Program-made: the position numbers and the translations under genes
Part shown: positions 1 through 7,602 of the stretch, one piece after another
Numbering within the stretch: position 1 is the stretch's first letter
How the letters are laid out: each line of letters opens with the position of its first letter
The notes under the pieces: model-generated
The model's input: the letters and a program-made list of their open reading frames with translations, nothing else
The model's database searches: none
What the model was told of the DNA's origin: nothing
From: a bacterium
Lineage (GTDB): Bacteria; Eremiobacterota; Eremiobacteria; Baltobacterales; Baltobacteraceae
Reading direction: 5' to 3'
Assembly: GCA_021784715.1 (NCBI GenBank)
Contig: JAJYHP010000115.1
Location: forward strand, 1-27,422
DNA: 27,422 nucleotides

Positions 1-16
1 AACCGCGCGGAGTTCC

Positions 17-1309
17 ATGCTCGATATTACTCTCTGTCGTCGCGATCCCGATCGCATCCGTCGTTCCGCAATTCGGCGCGGTAGCGATCCGTCGTTCGTC
101 GACGAGATTCTGCGTCTCGACGAACGGCACCGCCTCGCCCTTACGGATCTCGAAACAAAAAAGGCCGAAAAAAATCGGCTCAGCGCCGAGATTGCAAAGG
201 CGAGCGACCGAGCGGCGGCGGCGGCAAGTCTCCGCCCGCAGATCGCCGCACTCGATGGCGAGATTGCCTCGCTCGATGCCCTCGCAAAATCGCTCGCTCC
301 CGATACGCCCGATTCGCCGCTTCGCGAACTGTTGGTGCAGTCTCCAAACGTCGTCGACGAGAGTACGCCCGACGGCGCCGACGCATCGGCGAACGTCGTG
401 GTGCGCACCTGGGGAACCCCGCGCACCTTTCCCTTCGTGGCGCGCCCGCATTGGGAGATCGGTGAAAAGCTCGGCATTCTCGATTTCGAACGCGCGGCGA
501 AACTCTCGGGGAGCCGTTTTGCGGTCTTACGTGGCCTCGGGGCGCGCTTATCACGAGCGCTCGCTCAATTTTTCCTCGACCGCGCAGCGGCACGGGGATA
601 CGTGGAGATCGCGCCGCCCTATCTCGTTACCCAACAGACGATGTGGCGTACCGGTCAACTCACGAAATTTTCCGATGCGATGTTCGCCGACCTCGAAGCG
701 GGACTCTATCTGATTCCGACCGCAGAGGTCCCGTTGACCGCGCTGCATGGCGACGAAATTTTCGATGCGACGGCACTGCCGATACGCTACGCGGCCTACT
801 CGCCGTGCTTTCGCAAGGAAGCGGGCGCGGCGGGGAAAGATACGCGCGGCCTGATCCGCCAACACCAATTCGAGAAAGTCGAACTCGTTCGCATCGAACG
901 CCCGGAGGATTCTTTCGCCGCTCTCGAAGCGATGACGGCCGATGCTGCGGCCCTCCTCGAGGAACTCGGCCTGCCCTATCGCGTGCTCTCGCTCTGCGCC
1001 GGCGACCTTTCGTTCAATTCGGCGAAAACCTACGATCTGGAAGTTTGGCTTCCCAGCAGCAACGAGTATCGAGAAATCAGTTCGTGTTCGAACTGCACCG
1101 ACTTCCAAGCGCGACGAGCGCAAATTCGTTGGCGTCGCGAACCGAAAGCGAAGCTCGAACTCGTCCATACGCTCAACGGATCGGGGCTCGCCGTCGGTCG
1201 CACGCTGCTCGCCGTGTTGGAGAATTACCAACAAGAGGACGGGAGCGTCGTCGTTCCCGAGGCGTTGCGCCCGTACGTCGGCGCCGACCGCATAGCCGCC
1301 GCCGAATAG
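17..1309 (+). CDS. serS: Seryl-tRNA synthetase
   Basis: Class II aminoacyl-tRNA synthetase that charges tRNA-Ser (and tRNA-Sec where present) with serine in the cytoplasm. The N-terminal part, about residues 27-92, is the charged alpha-helical coiled-coil arm that grips the long variable arm of tRNA-Ser. The catalytic core follows: TAE at 235-237, motif 2 around FRKEAG (265-270) with the downstream RG, and motif 3 around GSGLAVGRTLLAVLENYQ (388-405). At 430 residues it has the usual bacterial length. The ATG has GGAG at positions 9-12, four bases upstream, which is short but acceptable. The only tRNA in this window is also a tRNA-Ser, about 9 kb away. The gene stands alone; a GC hairpin and then tandem repeats follow it. 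Identification is secure. Confidence 0.97.
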   Translation: MLDITLCRRDPDRIRRSAIRRGSDPSFVDEILRLDERHRLALTDLETKKAEKNRLSAEIAKASDRAAAAASLRPQIAALDGEIASLDALAKSLAPDTPDSPLRELLVQSPNVVDESTPDGADASANVVVRTWGTPRTFPFVARPHWEIGEKLGILDFERAAKLSGSRFAVLRGLGARLSRALAQFFLDRAAARGYVEIAPPYLVTQQTMWRTGQLTKFSDAMFADLEAGLYLIPTAEVPLTALHGDEIFDATALPIRYAAYSPCFRKEAGAAGKDTRGLIRQHQFEKVELVRIERPEDSFAALEAMTADAAALLEELGLPYRVLSLCAGDLSFNSAKTYDLEVWLPSSNEYREISSCSNCTDFQARRAQIRWRREPKAKLELVHTLNGSGLAVGRTLLAVLENYQQEDGSVVVPEALRPYVGADRIAAAE

Positions 1310-1335
1310 CGCTTCCCCGCGCCCTGCCTCGATAC

Positions 1336-1351
1336 GGCGCCTGCGGGCGCC
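1336..1351 (+). terminator. GC hairpin downstream of serS
   Basis: GGCGCC, a four-base TGCG loop, then GGCGCC gives a six-base-pair stem 26 bases after the serS stop. There is no T-tract, so it is at most a weak or factor-dependent terminator. It directly precedes the tandem repeat block. Confidence 0.35.
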
Positions 1352-1353
1352 TA

Positions 1354-1460
1354 CTCGGCATGACAAAATTTTGCTTCCTCGGCATGACAAAAATTTGCGC
1401 ACTCGGCATGACAAAATTTTGCTTCCTCGGCATGACAAAAATGTGCGTACTCGGCATAAC
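1354..1460. repeat. 24-bp tandem repeat, four units plus a partial fifth
   Basis: Units start at 1354, 1378, 1402 and 1426, with a partial one at 1450. Each begins CTCGGCATGACAAAA and is exactly 24 bases long. Units 1 and 3 are identical and contain the 10-bp palindrome CAAAATTTTG; units 2 and 4 are diverged variants, so the array alternates A-B-A-B'. The block is AT-rich against a high-GC background and lies between the convergent ends of serS and the 113-residue ORF. The 24-base period keeps any reading frame open, which creates a spurious LGMTK-repeat translation. There are no unique spacers, so it is not a CRISPR array. Confidence 0.9.
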
Positions 1461-1481
1461 AGGAGATACGCTACCAGGCCG

Positions 1482-1823
1482 CTACGTTTTCGCTAATTCC
1501 GCGGCGAGCCGCTCGACGTACGGAGAGTTCGTTCGCGGCGACGCTCCGAGCGGACGAACGCTCTCGATGCTAATGCGGGTATGCGATCCGTCGATCGCTT
1601 CGAAACGCACGACGATACGCTCTCCGTCGACGAGGCCGATCGAACCTTCGAGCATGTCGGGCTCGTCGCGGGTGATGCTCGCGCCCAAAATTTCGGTCAT
1701 CGCTCGGCGCGCACGGTCGATGTGCGTCGCCGCTGCGCCGGGGCATTCGAGACGGCGGTACGGGCGGAGGCGAGCATCCCGTAGCGGCGCGTCGAGCCCG
1801 AGCCATCGCAGCAAGAAACTCAA
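1482..1823 (-). CDS. Small hypothetical protein downstream of the MgtC/DUF4010 gene
   Basis: A 113-residue product that I cannot assign to a family. I chose the TTG at 1823-1821 because it overlaps the TGA of the upstream membrane-protein gene (TTGA), implying translational coupling. The longer reading frame up to 1892 lies wholly inside that gene and is Arg-rich shadow sequence. The visible sequence has a hydrophobic start (LLRWLGL), then an alternating hydrophobic/charged region (SIGLVDGERIVVRFEAIDG, ISIESVRPLG) that looks like beta strands, and a helical C-terminus. No signal peptide or catalytic motif is evident. It could be a cytosolic partner of the MgtC-like protein, but only the gene order supports that. 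Confidence 0.6.
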   Translation of the reverse strand: MSFLLRWLGLDAPLRDARLRPYRRLECPGAAATHIDRARRAMTEILGASITRDEPDMLEGSIGLVDGERIVVRFEAIDGSHTRISIESVRPLGASPRTNSPYVERLAAELAKT

Positions 1824-3118
1824 CGGATGGCGACCAACGCTACGACAACTCCGGCACCGGCGAGCAGCAGCAACGTCACTGCGGCGAGCCAACTGGCGGA
1901 TCGGCGCGAAAACACATATGCGTAGACCGCTTTGAGCACGTTATTTGATGAAGCAGCGATCAGAATCGCCGCGGCGGCTGGTGCGAGAGCAAAAGCGGCC
2001 GCATGATGCTGCGCGACGCTCAGAACGAATGGATCGACATCGGTAACGCCAACGACGGCCGCGAGCACAAAGAGACCGACCTGCCCCGCAGCACCCTGCA
2101 CCCATGTCGTAAGGACGGAGATGACGACGAACAGGGCGGCGAAGACCAACGCGGTGGTGAGTTGCAGCGGATTTCCGGGATAGGCAGCGACGGCGCGCTG
2201 CTTTCCCTTCTTGATCCCGTCTCCGAAGCGAACGATCGCCGCGGCAGCTATCCCACCGACGAGCGCGAGGGCGATAAAGGACGGAGCGAGTCGCTCCGCG
2301 AGCGCGACGTTGAATACGGCAACGACGACGAGAATGCGCAGGTACATAATCGCACTCGCGGCGACGATGCCGCCCGAAAGCTCGCCGGTAAACCCCGTCT
2401 CTGCAGCAACGCGCGCGAGCGCCACCGTCGCCGCGGTCGACGAATACATTCCGCCGAGCAGCGCCGGAATCAACGTTCCCTCTCGAAACGTCACGTATCG
2501 CTGAACGAGATAGCTCGCGTACGAAAGCGTCGATACGGCGACGACGGCGAGCCAAATGTTAAACGGGAGAATCCCCGTTCCCGGAATCGCGGGAAGCCCG
2601 TGCAACAACGGCAACACGACTCCGGAGAGGACGAGAAATTTCGCGGCCGTCACCATCTCGGTGTGGCCAAACCGCGCTGCGAGCTCGCGTAGCGTCGTCC
2701 GTGCCGAGAGGAGGAGCGCCGCGATGACCACCACGGAGATCGGAAGCCACGGCGGCAGCGCGAATGCCGCCGGGCCCAACAAATAAGCGATAAGCGCCGC
2801 CGCCGGAACGACGTAGAGACCGTCGGAGCCGGGGCTGCCTTCGGCAGTTTCCAGCCGCTCGCGAATACCGGCGAACGCCCAGGCTCCGACGACGACGAGC
2901 CCGGCGATCGTGGTGGAAAGGTGCTGCGGATCGAGGAGATAGAGCAACGCGCCGGCGAGCGCGAGCAGTGGATAGGTACGAATCCCGCCCGGGCGTTGCG
3001 GGATGGTATCGCCGTAAAATTCTTCGTACGCGAGCCCGAAAAAGAGCGCGAGACCGAGCACGAGGCCCAGGTGCAACGCCAGCCAGCCGTCGGAAAACGA
3101 GGTCAACGAAACGGGCAT
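1820..3118 (-). CDS. MgtC/SapB-DUF4010 family inner-membrane protein
   Basis: Polytopic membrane protein of about 432 residues. The N-terminal portion has the MgtC-type signature: a transmembrane helix reading LGLVLGLALFFGLAYEEF, then PGGIRTYPLLALAGALLYLL, corresponding to the G-R-T-aLvalgaal region of MgtC/SapB. The C-terminal half has DUF4010 features: NIWLAVVAVSTLSYASYLV, then LLGGMYSSTAATVALARVAAE, followed by several more hydrophobic helices. Its function in this family is not established; MgtC relatives are linked to growth in low magnesium and to ATP synthase inhibition, while DUF4010 is uncharacterised. I chose the ATG at 3118-3116 because the 54 residues upstream of it in frame are not membrane-protein-like. 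No clear Shine-Dalgarno is visible, so the start could be leaderless. It is coupled to the 113-residue gene downstream. Confidence 0.85.
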   Translation of the reverse strand: MPVSLTSFSDGWLALHLGLVLGLALFFGLAYEEFYGDTIPQRPGGIRTYPLLALAGALLYLLDPQHLSTTIAGLVVVGAWAFAGIRERLETAEGSPGSDGLYVVPAAALIAYLLGPAAFALPPWLPISVVVIAALLLSARTTLRELAARFGHTEMVTAAKFLVLSGVVLPLLHGLPAIPGTGILPFNIWLAVVAVSTLSYASYLVQRYVTFREGTLIPALLGGMYSSTAATVALARVAAETGFTGELSGGIVAASAIMYLRILVVVAVFNVALAERLAPSFIALALVGGIAAAAIVRFGDGIKKGKQRAVAAYPGNPLQLTTALVFAALFVVISVLTTWVQGAAGQVGLFVLAAVVGVTDVDPFVLSVAQHHAAAFALAPAAAAILIAASSNNVLKAVYAYVFSRRSASWLAAVTLLLLAGAGVVVALVAIR

Positions 3119-3182
3119 GCGGAGAAAGTGCGCTCCCGCGGCGGGCGCACCCTCTTGTTTTTTCTCAACAAACCTGATAACG

Positions 3183-3211
3183 TTGCCGCCATGTTCGCAC
3201 CGGCGTATCTT
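3183..3211 (+). promoter_or_regulatory. Candidate sigma70-type promoter for the HDO leader
   Basis: TTGCCG at 3183-3188 and TATCTT at 3206-3211 are separated by exactly 17 bases. Transcription would begin near 3218 and run into the terminator at 3298-3338. This was spotted by eye and not scored. Confidence 0.45.
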
Positions 3212-3217
3212 ATCGGC

Positions 3218-3338
3218 AGCTATCAATACCGTTCCGCATCGGAATCGGTCGAGCCGCCTATACCCGTCGAACCCTAACAACCCAAACAGACGAGTACAGC
3301 CGCCTCACCGATCTACCGGTGAGGCGGCTTTCTTTTTT
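3218..3338 (+). ncRNA. Candidate small RNA or attenuated leader upstream of the HDO oxidase
   Basis: The span between the candidate promoter and the terminator could encode an RNA of about 120 nt. It contains a perfect hairpin, TTCCG-CAT-CGGAA. Two segments could compete with the terminator: AGCCGCCT just upstream matches the terminator's 5' arm and could pair with its 3' arm, and ATCGGT could pair with ACCGAT spanning the end of the 5' arm and the loop. No known riboswitch consensus was recognised. Only 27 bases separate the end of the T-tract from the oxidase ATG, so an mRNA from this promoter would have to read through. Confidence 0.35.
3298..3338 (+). terminator. Strong intrinsic terminator in the 5' leader of the oxidase gene
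   Basis: A perfect 13-bp stem, AGCCGCCTCACCG / CGGTGAGGCGGCT, with a six-base loop ATCTAC is followed by TTTCTTTTTT. This is a textbook Rho-independent terminator on the + strand. No + strand protein gene lies just upstream; the nearest, serS, is 2 kb away behind two opposite-strand genes. Confidence 0.9.
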
Positions 3339-3365
3339 CACCCATCACCACCGAACGAGGACACG

Positions 3366-4145
3366 ATGATGAGAACGCTCCCCCCGATCGAATGCTTCCG
3401 TAACGAAGTCGAACGCTCGATTCACGCTCACGGAATTCTGCTCGAGAACCCGTACACGCAATGGTTCGCGCTCGGCGAGGCGAGCGATGCACAATTGCGC
3501 GCCTTCACGGTGCAGTTCTCCGTCTTCAGCCACCTCTTCGTCGAGGCGCAACTCCGTAAATGCATCAACGCTCCCGATATCGGCGCCTATCGCTCGGGCA
3601 AACAGATCTTGATGAACGAGCTCGGCGTTAGTTTCGGCCACGACGGATCCGTCGATGGAGGCACTTTTCGCTTCCATGGCGCGCATTACGAGTGGCTCGT
3701 CGATTTCGCGGAGCACCTCGGGCTGCAGTGGCACGAACTCGGCAAGCGTCGCTTGGGGACGCCGAGCACGCTACGCTTCTGCGATGCTCTGACGGAGTGG
3801 TACGGATCGGAGGATATCTCGACCGCACTCGGAGCTTCCTATGCGATCGAACACTGGGCGAACGCCGGCTTCTGGAAAGCACTCATCGCCGGCTTACGAA
3901 AGATTCGCGCGCAGCGACGCCCCAATCTTCCGTTGGGGTTCTGGACGTGGCACGACCAACTCGAGGAGTTGCACGCGCAGCATACCGAGGACGAACTCAG
4001 CATCGCCTACTCGCGGAGTTGCTTTATTCCCGAACGCTTCATCGCCGGGGGGCTCGCGATGCTCGATGCAGTCGCGATCTTCTGGGAGGGGCTCGCGTCA
4101 CAAATCCGCGAGGATGAGGGTGAAGGGCTGCGTTACGCCGTCTGA
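3366..4145 (+). CDS. Heme-oxygenase-like diiron oxidase (HDO) superfamily protein
   Basis: A 259-residue, all-helical protein of the TenA/PqqC/heme-oxygenase-like fold. It carries what looks like the full six-ligand HDO pattern: E85-x6-H92 (ELGVSFGH), E162 (AIEHWAN) and H196-x3-E200-x2-H203 (HDQLEELH). The pattern matches the metal-binding arrangement known from CADD and other HDOs, with Glu in place of the usual Asp at the fifth ligand. Family members use two metals and O2 for oxidation or C-C/C-N cleavage; the substrate here is unknown. GAGG at 3357-3360 suits either of two adjacent ATGs (3366, 3369). The gene lies 27 bases behind a strong terminator, so expression probably depends on readthrough. 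The downstream neighbour on the opposite strand is a broken cytochrome gene. A TenA-type thiaminase is less likely given the ligand set. Confidence 0.8.
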   Translation: MMRTLPPIECFRNEVERSIHAHGILLENPYTQWFALGEASDAQLRAFTVQFSVFSHLFVEAQLRKCINAPDIGAYRSGKQILMNELGVSFGHDGSVDGGTFRFHGAHYEWLVDFAEHLGLQWHELGKRRLGTPSTLRFCDALTEWYGSEDISTALGASYAIEHWANAGFWKALIAGLRKIRAQRRPNLPLGFWTWHDQLEELHAQHTEDELSIAYSRSCFIPERFIAGGLAMLDAVAIFWEGLASQIREDEGEGLRYAV

Positions 4146-4160
4146 ACCAAGCCCGGCTCG

Positions 4161-4585
4161 CTATCGCCGAAAATAACGGCGAGGCTTCGGTTGCACCGGG
4201 GAGATGGTGGCGGTATTTCGTAACGCTCGCCATGCCTTCTCCGGCGCAGCCGGGAGGCGATCCATGGAACGCAGGAAGAGCCGAATGAGGCATCCCGGTG
4301 AAGCGAATACCATTCCCGATCGGCGGCTCCGTGGCAAACGGCACAGTCGGCGCCGTACAACTTGATACCTGCGATGAGGTTCGCATCGGTCGAGGGTACC
4401 GGGCTCGCTCCCGTCGGTGCTTCCCGGCGCAAGGTGGCATGCAATGCGGTTCGCGCCGCCCACGCCTCGCCTGGGAGCAGCGGGGTATCGGCATTCACCG
4501 GAATCAGAGCGTTCGCGACGGCGATGTATGCCGCCAGCGCGGAGAGCACAACCGTAAAGAGGATTCCGAAAAGAAAACCTTTCAT
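4161..4585 (-). pseudogene. Decayed membrane-anchored c-type cytochrome
   Basis: Starting from the ATG at 4585-4583 the frame encodes an N-terminal membrane anchor (MKGFLFGILFTVVLSALAAY), a spacer and a heme-binding CAVCH (KLYGADCAVCHGA). The homology then leaves the frame. The axial-ligand region NGIRFTGMP lies in a second frame close after CAVCHGA, and the usual C-terminal helix (FLRSMDRLPAAPEKAWRAL, then NTATISP) lies in a third. Intact relatives normally carry some tens of residues between CxxCH and the GIRxTGMP motif, and a segment between that motif and the last helix. Both are missing here. The gene therefore appears to have lost two internal segments, each changing frame. It could be assembly error, but two separate losses make genuine decay more likely. 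Confidence 0.75.
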
Positions 4586-4652
4586 CCATCCGGAATGACA
4601 CGAGCGGCGAAAATCTTCTCGAAACGTTCTCAAACGTCAGGCACAGTCTGAA

Positions 4653-5900
4653 GTGGTGTTTGGAGGATCGCAGTATCGCTTGTTCTGCCCTACATGCGGG
4701 CTTCGAACGATCGACGACGGGAGCATCACGGGCTGCCCCGCCGGGCATCGCCCTAGTCTCCTGCGTACCGAATACGACCAGCGAGATTTTCGCATCGACC
4801 ACTCGACCGCCGGCATGCTGCGCTATCGCGAATGGTTGCCAATCCGCGAACCGATCGAAACGAATGTAGGGACGGTTATCCTTCAAAGCGCGGCGCTGAA
4901 CGCGCGCTTACGCACTCCGAACCTCCGGCTTGCCTTCAACGGCTTCTGGCCCGAACGCGGCGCTCGCCTTCCCAGCGGCACGTTCAAGGATCTCGAGGCG
5001 GTCGGCATGCTCGCGCGATTCCCCCGCGACGGGCGCACCCTCGTCGCTGCATCGGCCGGCAACACGGCGGTCGCCCTAGCGAGTGCGGCGAGCGCCTACG
5101 CACTCCCCACGACGATCGTCGTTCCCGAATCGGCACTCCCACGCATCGCGTTCGCCCGGCCGTTGCACGAAAACGTTCGTTTCATCGTCGTCACCGGCGA
5201 TGCGATTTACGATGATGCGATCGTTGCCGCACGGGAGCTGGGGCTTCGCGACGGATACGTGTTCGAGGGCGGCGCGCGGAACGTCGCACGGCGCGATGGC
5301 ATCGGCACGACGATGTTGGCATTTATGGAAGCGGTCGGCGCACTACCGGAGTATTTCGTTCAAGCCGTCGGCAGCGGCAGCGGCGCGATCGCCGCGCACG
5401 AAGCGGCGCGCCGTGCGATTGCTTCCGGCACGTTTGGAGAACGCTACCCGCACCTCGTACTGGTTCAGAACGCGCCGTTCGCCCCGATCTTCCATGCGTG
5501 GAGCGCACGGAGCGAATCCGTCGAAGCGGCCCATCGCCCCGTATCCGCACAACGCGCCGGCGCCGAGATCTCCGCCGCCGTGCTGGGATCGCTCGCGCCA
5601 CCCTACGAACCGCAGGGGGGGCTGCTCGATGCGCTTACCGAGAGCGATGGCGACGTCACCGCCGTCGACAATGCGACCGCGCGTGCGGCCTCGGCACTCT
5701 TCGAAGAACTCGAAGGGATCGATCTCGAGCCTGCGGCAGCGGTCGCACTCGCCGGACTCATCGAGCGCATCGAAAGCGGCGCGATTCCGCGCGAAGCAAG
5801 CATCGCACTCCACATCACCGGAGCCGGTCGACGGCGCCTCGAACCCGAGCGTCGCATTCCGCCAAAAATCGCAGCCGAAATCGCACCGAATCGCGCCTGA
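4653..5900 (+). CDS. Cysteate synthase-like PLP enzyme (threonine synthase superfamily)
   Basis: A fold-type II PLP enzyme of 415 residues. The N-terminus has a zinc-ribbon-like set C12-x2-C15 ... C28-x3-H32, followed by FWPERGARLPSGTFKDLEA with the Schiff-base Lys at K112, then the phosphate/PLP-binding ASAGNTAVALA (about 133-143). From memory, several blocks resemble archaeal cysteate synthase more than ordinary threonine synthase: FKDLEA, EGGARNVARRDGIGT, FVQAVGSGSG, APPYEPQGGLLDAL and LFEELEGIDLEPAAAVA. Cysteate synthase makes L-cysteate from O-phosphoserine and sulfite in coenzyme M synthesis of Methanosarcina. Whether the bacterial protein uses sulfite is unknown. The GTG at 4653 aligns with the start of that family; GGAGG at 4662-4666 might instead serve a TTG at 4680. 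No other coenzyme M gene is in the window. Confidence 0.75.
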   Translation: MVFGGSQYRLFCPTCGLRTIDDGSITGCPAGHRPSLLRTEYDQRDFRIDHSTAGMLRYREWLPIREPIETNVGTVILQSAALNARLRTPNLRLAFNGFWPERGARLPSGTFKDLEAVGMLARFPRDGRTLVAASAGNTAVALASAASAYALPTTIVVPESALPRIAFARPLHENVRFIVVTGDAIYDDAIVAARELGLRDGYVFEGGARNVARRDGIGTTMLAFMEAVGALPEYFVQAVGSGSGAIAAHEAARRAIASGTFGERYPHLVLVQNAPFAPIFHAWSARSESVEAAHRPVSAQRAGAEISAAVLGSLAPPYEPQGGLLDALTESDGDVTAVDNATARAASALFEELEGIDLEPAAAVALAGLIERIESGAIPREASIALHITGAGRRRLEPERRIPPKIAAEIAPNRA

Positions 5901-5953
5901 GTTTCGCATCGAGCAGGCCTTCTCCGACGCGCCTGGGAACGCGGGGCAATTCC

Positions 5954-7600
5954 ATGCAATCTATCGATTTTCGTGACCTCGGACTTCTTCCGGAGCTTAC
6001 CGATACCGTCGCCGCACTCGGCTATGAAGAGCCAACCGCCATCCAACGCGAGGCGATCCCCCCGCTCATCGCCGGGCGCGACGTCCTCGGGCAAGCGGCT
6101 ACCGGAACCGGCAAAACCGCCGCATTCGCGCTCCCGCTCCTACACCGCCTCGGCCGGAGCGGCGATGCCGCCCGGAACGTCCGCGCGCTGGTGCTCGTCC
6201 CGACGCGCGAACTCGCGATGCAAGTCGCCGAAGCGGTGCATCGCTACGGCAAGCAACTCGGCATCGGCGTGCTGCCGATTTTCGGCGGCCAGTCGATCGG
6301 ATTGCAGTTGCGTACGCTCAAGCGCGGCGTCGACGTCGTCGTCGCGACGCCGGGGCGCGCGCTCGATCACCTTCGCCGCGGCTCGCTCGATCTGCGACAT
6401 ATCGAATTTCTCGTCCTCGACGAAGCCGACGAGATGCTCGACATGGGCTTTGCCGACGAACTCGACGCGATTCTCGAGAACGTTCCGGAGACGCGGCAGA
6501 GCGCATTATTTTCGGCGACCCTGGCGCCGCGCATTCGAACGATCGCCAAGCGTCATCTCAAGGATCCCGTCCACGTTACCATCGCGAATGAAGTCGGTGC
6601 GCCGGGTGCGATTCCACGCGTTCGCGAGGTGGTCTACGTCGTGCCGAGACCGCATAAAATCGCCGCTCTCGCGCGCGTTCTCGACGCCGAATCGCCGACC
6701 TCGGCGATCGTTTTCTGCCGCACGCGGACCGAGGTCGACGAGCTAACGGAAACCCTAGGCGGGCGCGGTTACCAAGCCGAAGCGATTCACGGCGGGCTCT
6801 CGCAAGAGCAGCGCGACCGCGTCTTGCGTCGCTTCCGCGACGGCCGCTCGGAGCTCTTGATCGCGACCGATGTTGCGGCACGCGGGCTCGATATCGAGCA
6901 TGTCTCGCACGTCGTCAACTACGACGTTCCGTCCTCGCCCGACGCCTACGTCCACCGCATCGGGCGCACCGGCCGCGCCGGACGCGAAGGGGTGGCGATT
7001 ACGTTTGCCGAGGCACGCGAGCAACGTTTACTACGCAATATCGAACAACATACGAAGCGCAAGATTAAAATCGAAACGGTTCCCACCGTCCACGATCTGC
7101 GCGCGCGGCGCTTAGAGACGCTCAGTGCGGATCTGAACGCGGCGGTCGAGAGCGGAGAACTCGAACGCTACCGCGTGATCGTCGAATCGCTCGCACACGA
7201 ACACGAAGCGCTCGATCTCGCCGCCGCGGCGCTCAAAATGCTCGACCGTAGCCGCGACGTCGACGGCGAGAACGAACAGGATATCCCCTCGGTCGATCTC
7301 GGCGCCGGACACGGACCTAAAAGAGAGCGGAAGCCCAGCCGCCCGCGTGCGGATAATGCAGCGATGACGCGCATCTTTATCGGGGTCGGGCGCAACGACA
7401 ACGTTCGTCCCGCCGATCTCGTCGGTGCGATCGCCAACGAAGCGCAGATCGACTCGCGCGAACTCGGCGCGATCGATATCGCCGACCGTTTCTCGCTCGT
7501 CGAGATTCCCGAGGCGATCGCCGAGCAGGTCATCAAGGCGCTCAAGCGGACGACGATTCGCGGCAAGAAGGCCGGAGCGCGCCGCGACCGCGGCCGATAA
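5954..7600 (+). CDS. DEAD-box RNA helicase with DbpA-type C-terminal RNA-binding domain
   Basis: ATP-dependent RNA helicase of 548 residues, expected to act on structured RNA such as pre-ribosomes or cold-induced mRNA structures. Motifs appear in order: Q motif (GYEEPTAIQ, 23-31), Walker A ATGTGKT (49-55), PTRELA (83-88), TPGR (132-135), DEAD (156-159), SAT (187-189), ATDVAARGLD (304-313) and HRIGRTGRAGR (334-344). After a charged linker, residues about 471-536 (MTRIFIGVGRNDNVRPADLV...) form the DbpA-type RRM-like domain that directs relatives to 23S rRNA helix 92. A basic tail ends the protein. The ATG at 5954 has a GGGG stretch at 5943-5946 and follows the cysteate-synthase-like gene by 53 bases, so co-transcription is possible. 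Confidence 0.93.
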   Translation: MQSIDFRDLGLLPELTDTVAALGYEEPTAIQREAIPPLIAGRDVLGQAATGTGKTAAFALPLLHRLGRSGDAARNVRALVLVPTRELAMQVAEAVHRYGKQLGIGVLPIFGGQSIGLQLRTLKRGVDVVVATPGRALDHLRRGSLDLRHIEFLVLDEADEMLDMGFADELDAILENVPETRQSALFSATLAPRIRTIAKRHLKDPVHVTIANEVGAPGAIPRVREVVYVVPRPHKIAALARVLDAESPTSAIVFCRTRTEVDELTETLGGRGYQAEAIHGGLSQEQRDRVLRRFRDGRSELLIATDVAARGLDIEHVSHVVNYDVPSSPDAYVHRIGRTGRAGREGVAITFAEAREQRLLRNIEQHTKRKIKIETVPTVHDLRARRLETLSADLNAAVESGELERYRVIVESLAHEHEALDLAAAALKMLDRSRDVDGENEQDIPSVDLGAGHGPKRERKPSRPRADNAAMTRIFIGVGRNDNVRPADLVGAIANEAQIDSRELGAIDIADRFSLVEIPEAIAEQVIKALKRTTIRGKKAGARRDRGR

Positions 7601-7602
7601 GG

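Noticed and set aside
551..1438. Antisense open frame across serS
   Set aside because: Typical high-GC shadow frame with no ribosome site and no recognisable domain.
1354..1460. Possible CRISPR array
   Set aside because: Direct 24-base repeats follow each other without unique spacers and no cas gene is near.
643..1935. Long open frame with LGMTK peptide repeats
   Set aside because: It lies mostly over serS in another frame and is kept open by the 24-base repeat period; its composition is Arg-rich shadow.
3172..3182. ACCTGATAACG resembling part of a TPP riboswitch ahead of a TenA-fold gene
   Set aside because: The other conserved THI elements (CTGAGA, GCGTAGGGA) are absent and the segment lies upstream of the candidate promoter.
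4133..4633. Intact 166-residue cytochrome c
   Set aside because: Homology leaves this frame just after CAVCHGA; the rest of the frame is Arg/Ser-rich nonsense.
4653..5900. Plain threonine synthase annotation
   Set aside because: Family fold is right, but the motif blocks fit cysteate synthase better; kept as cysteate-synthase-like with caution.
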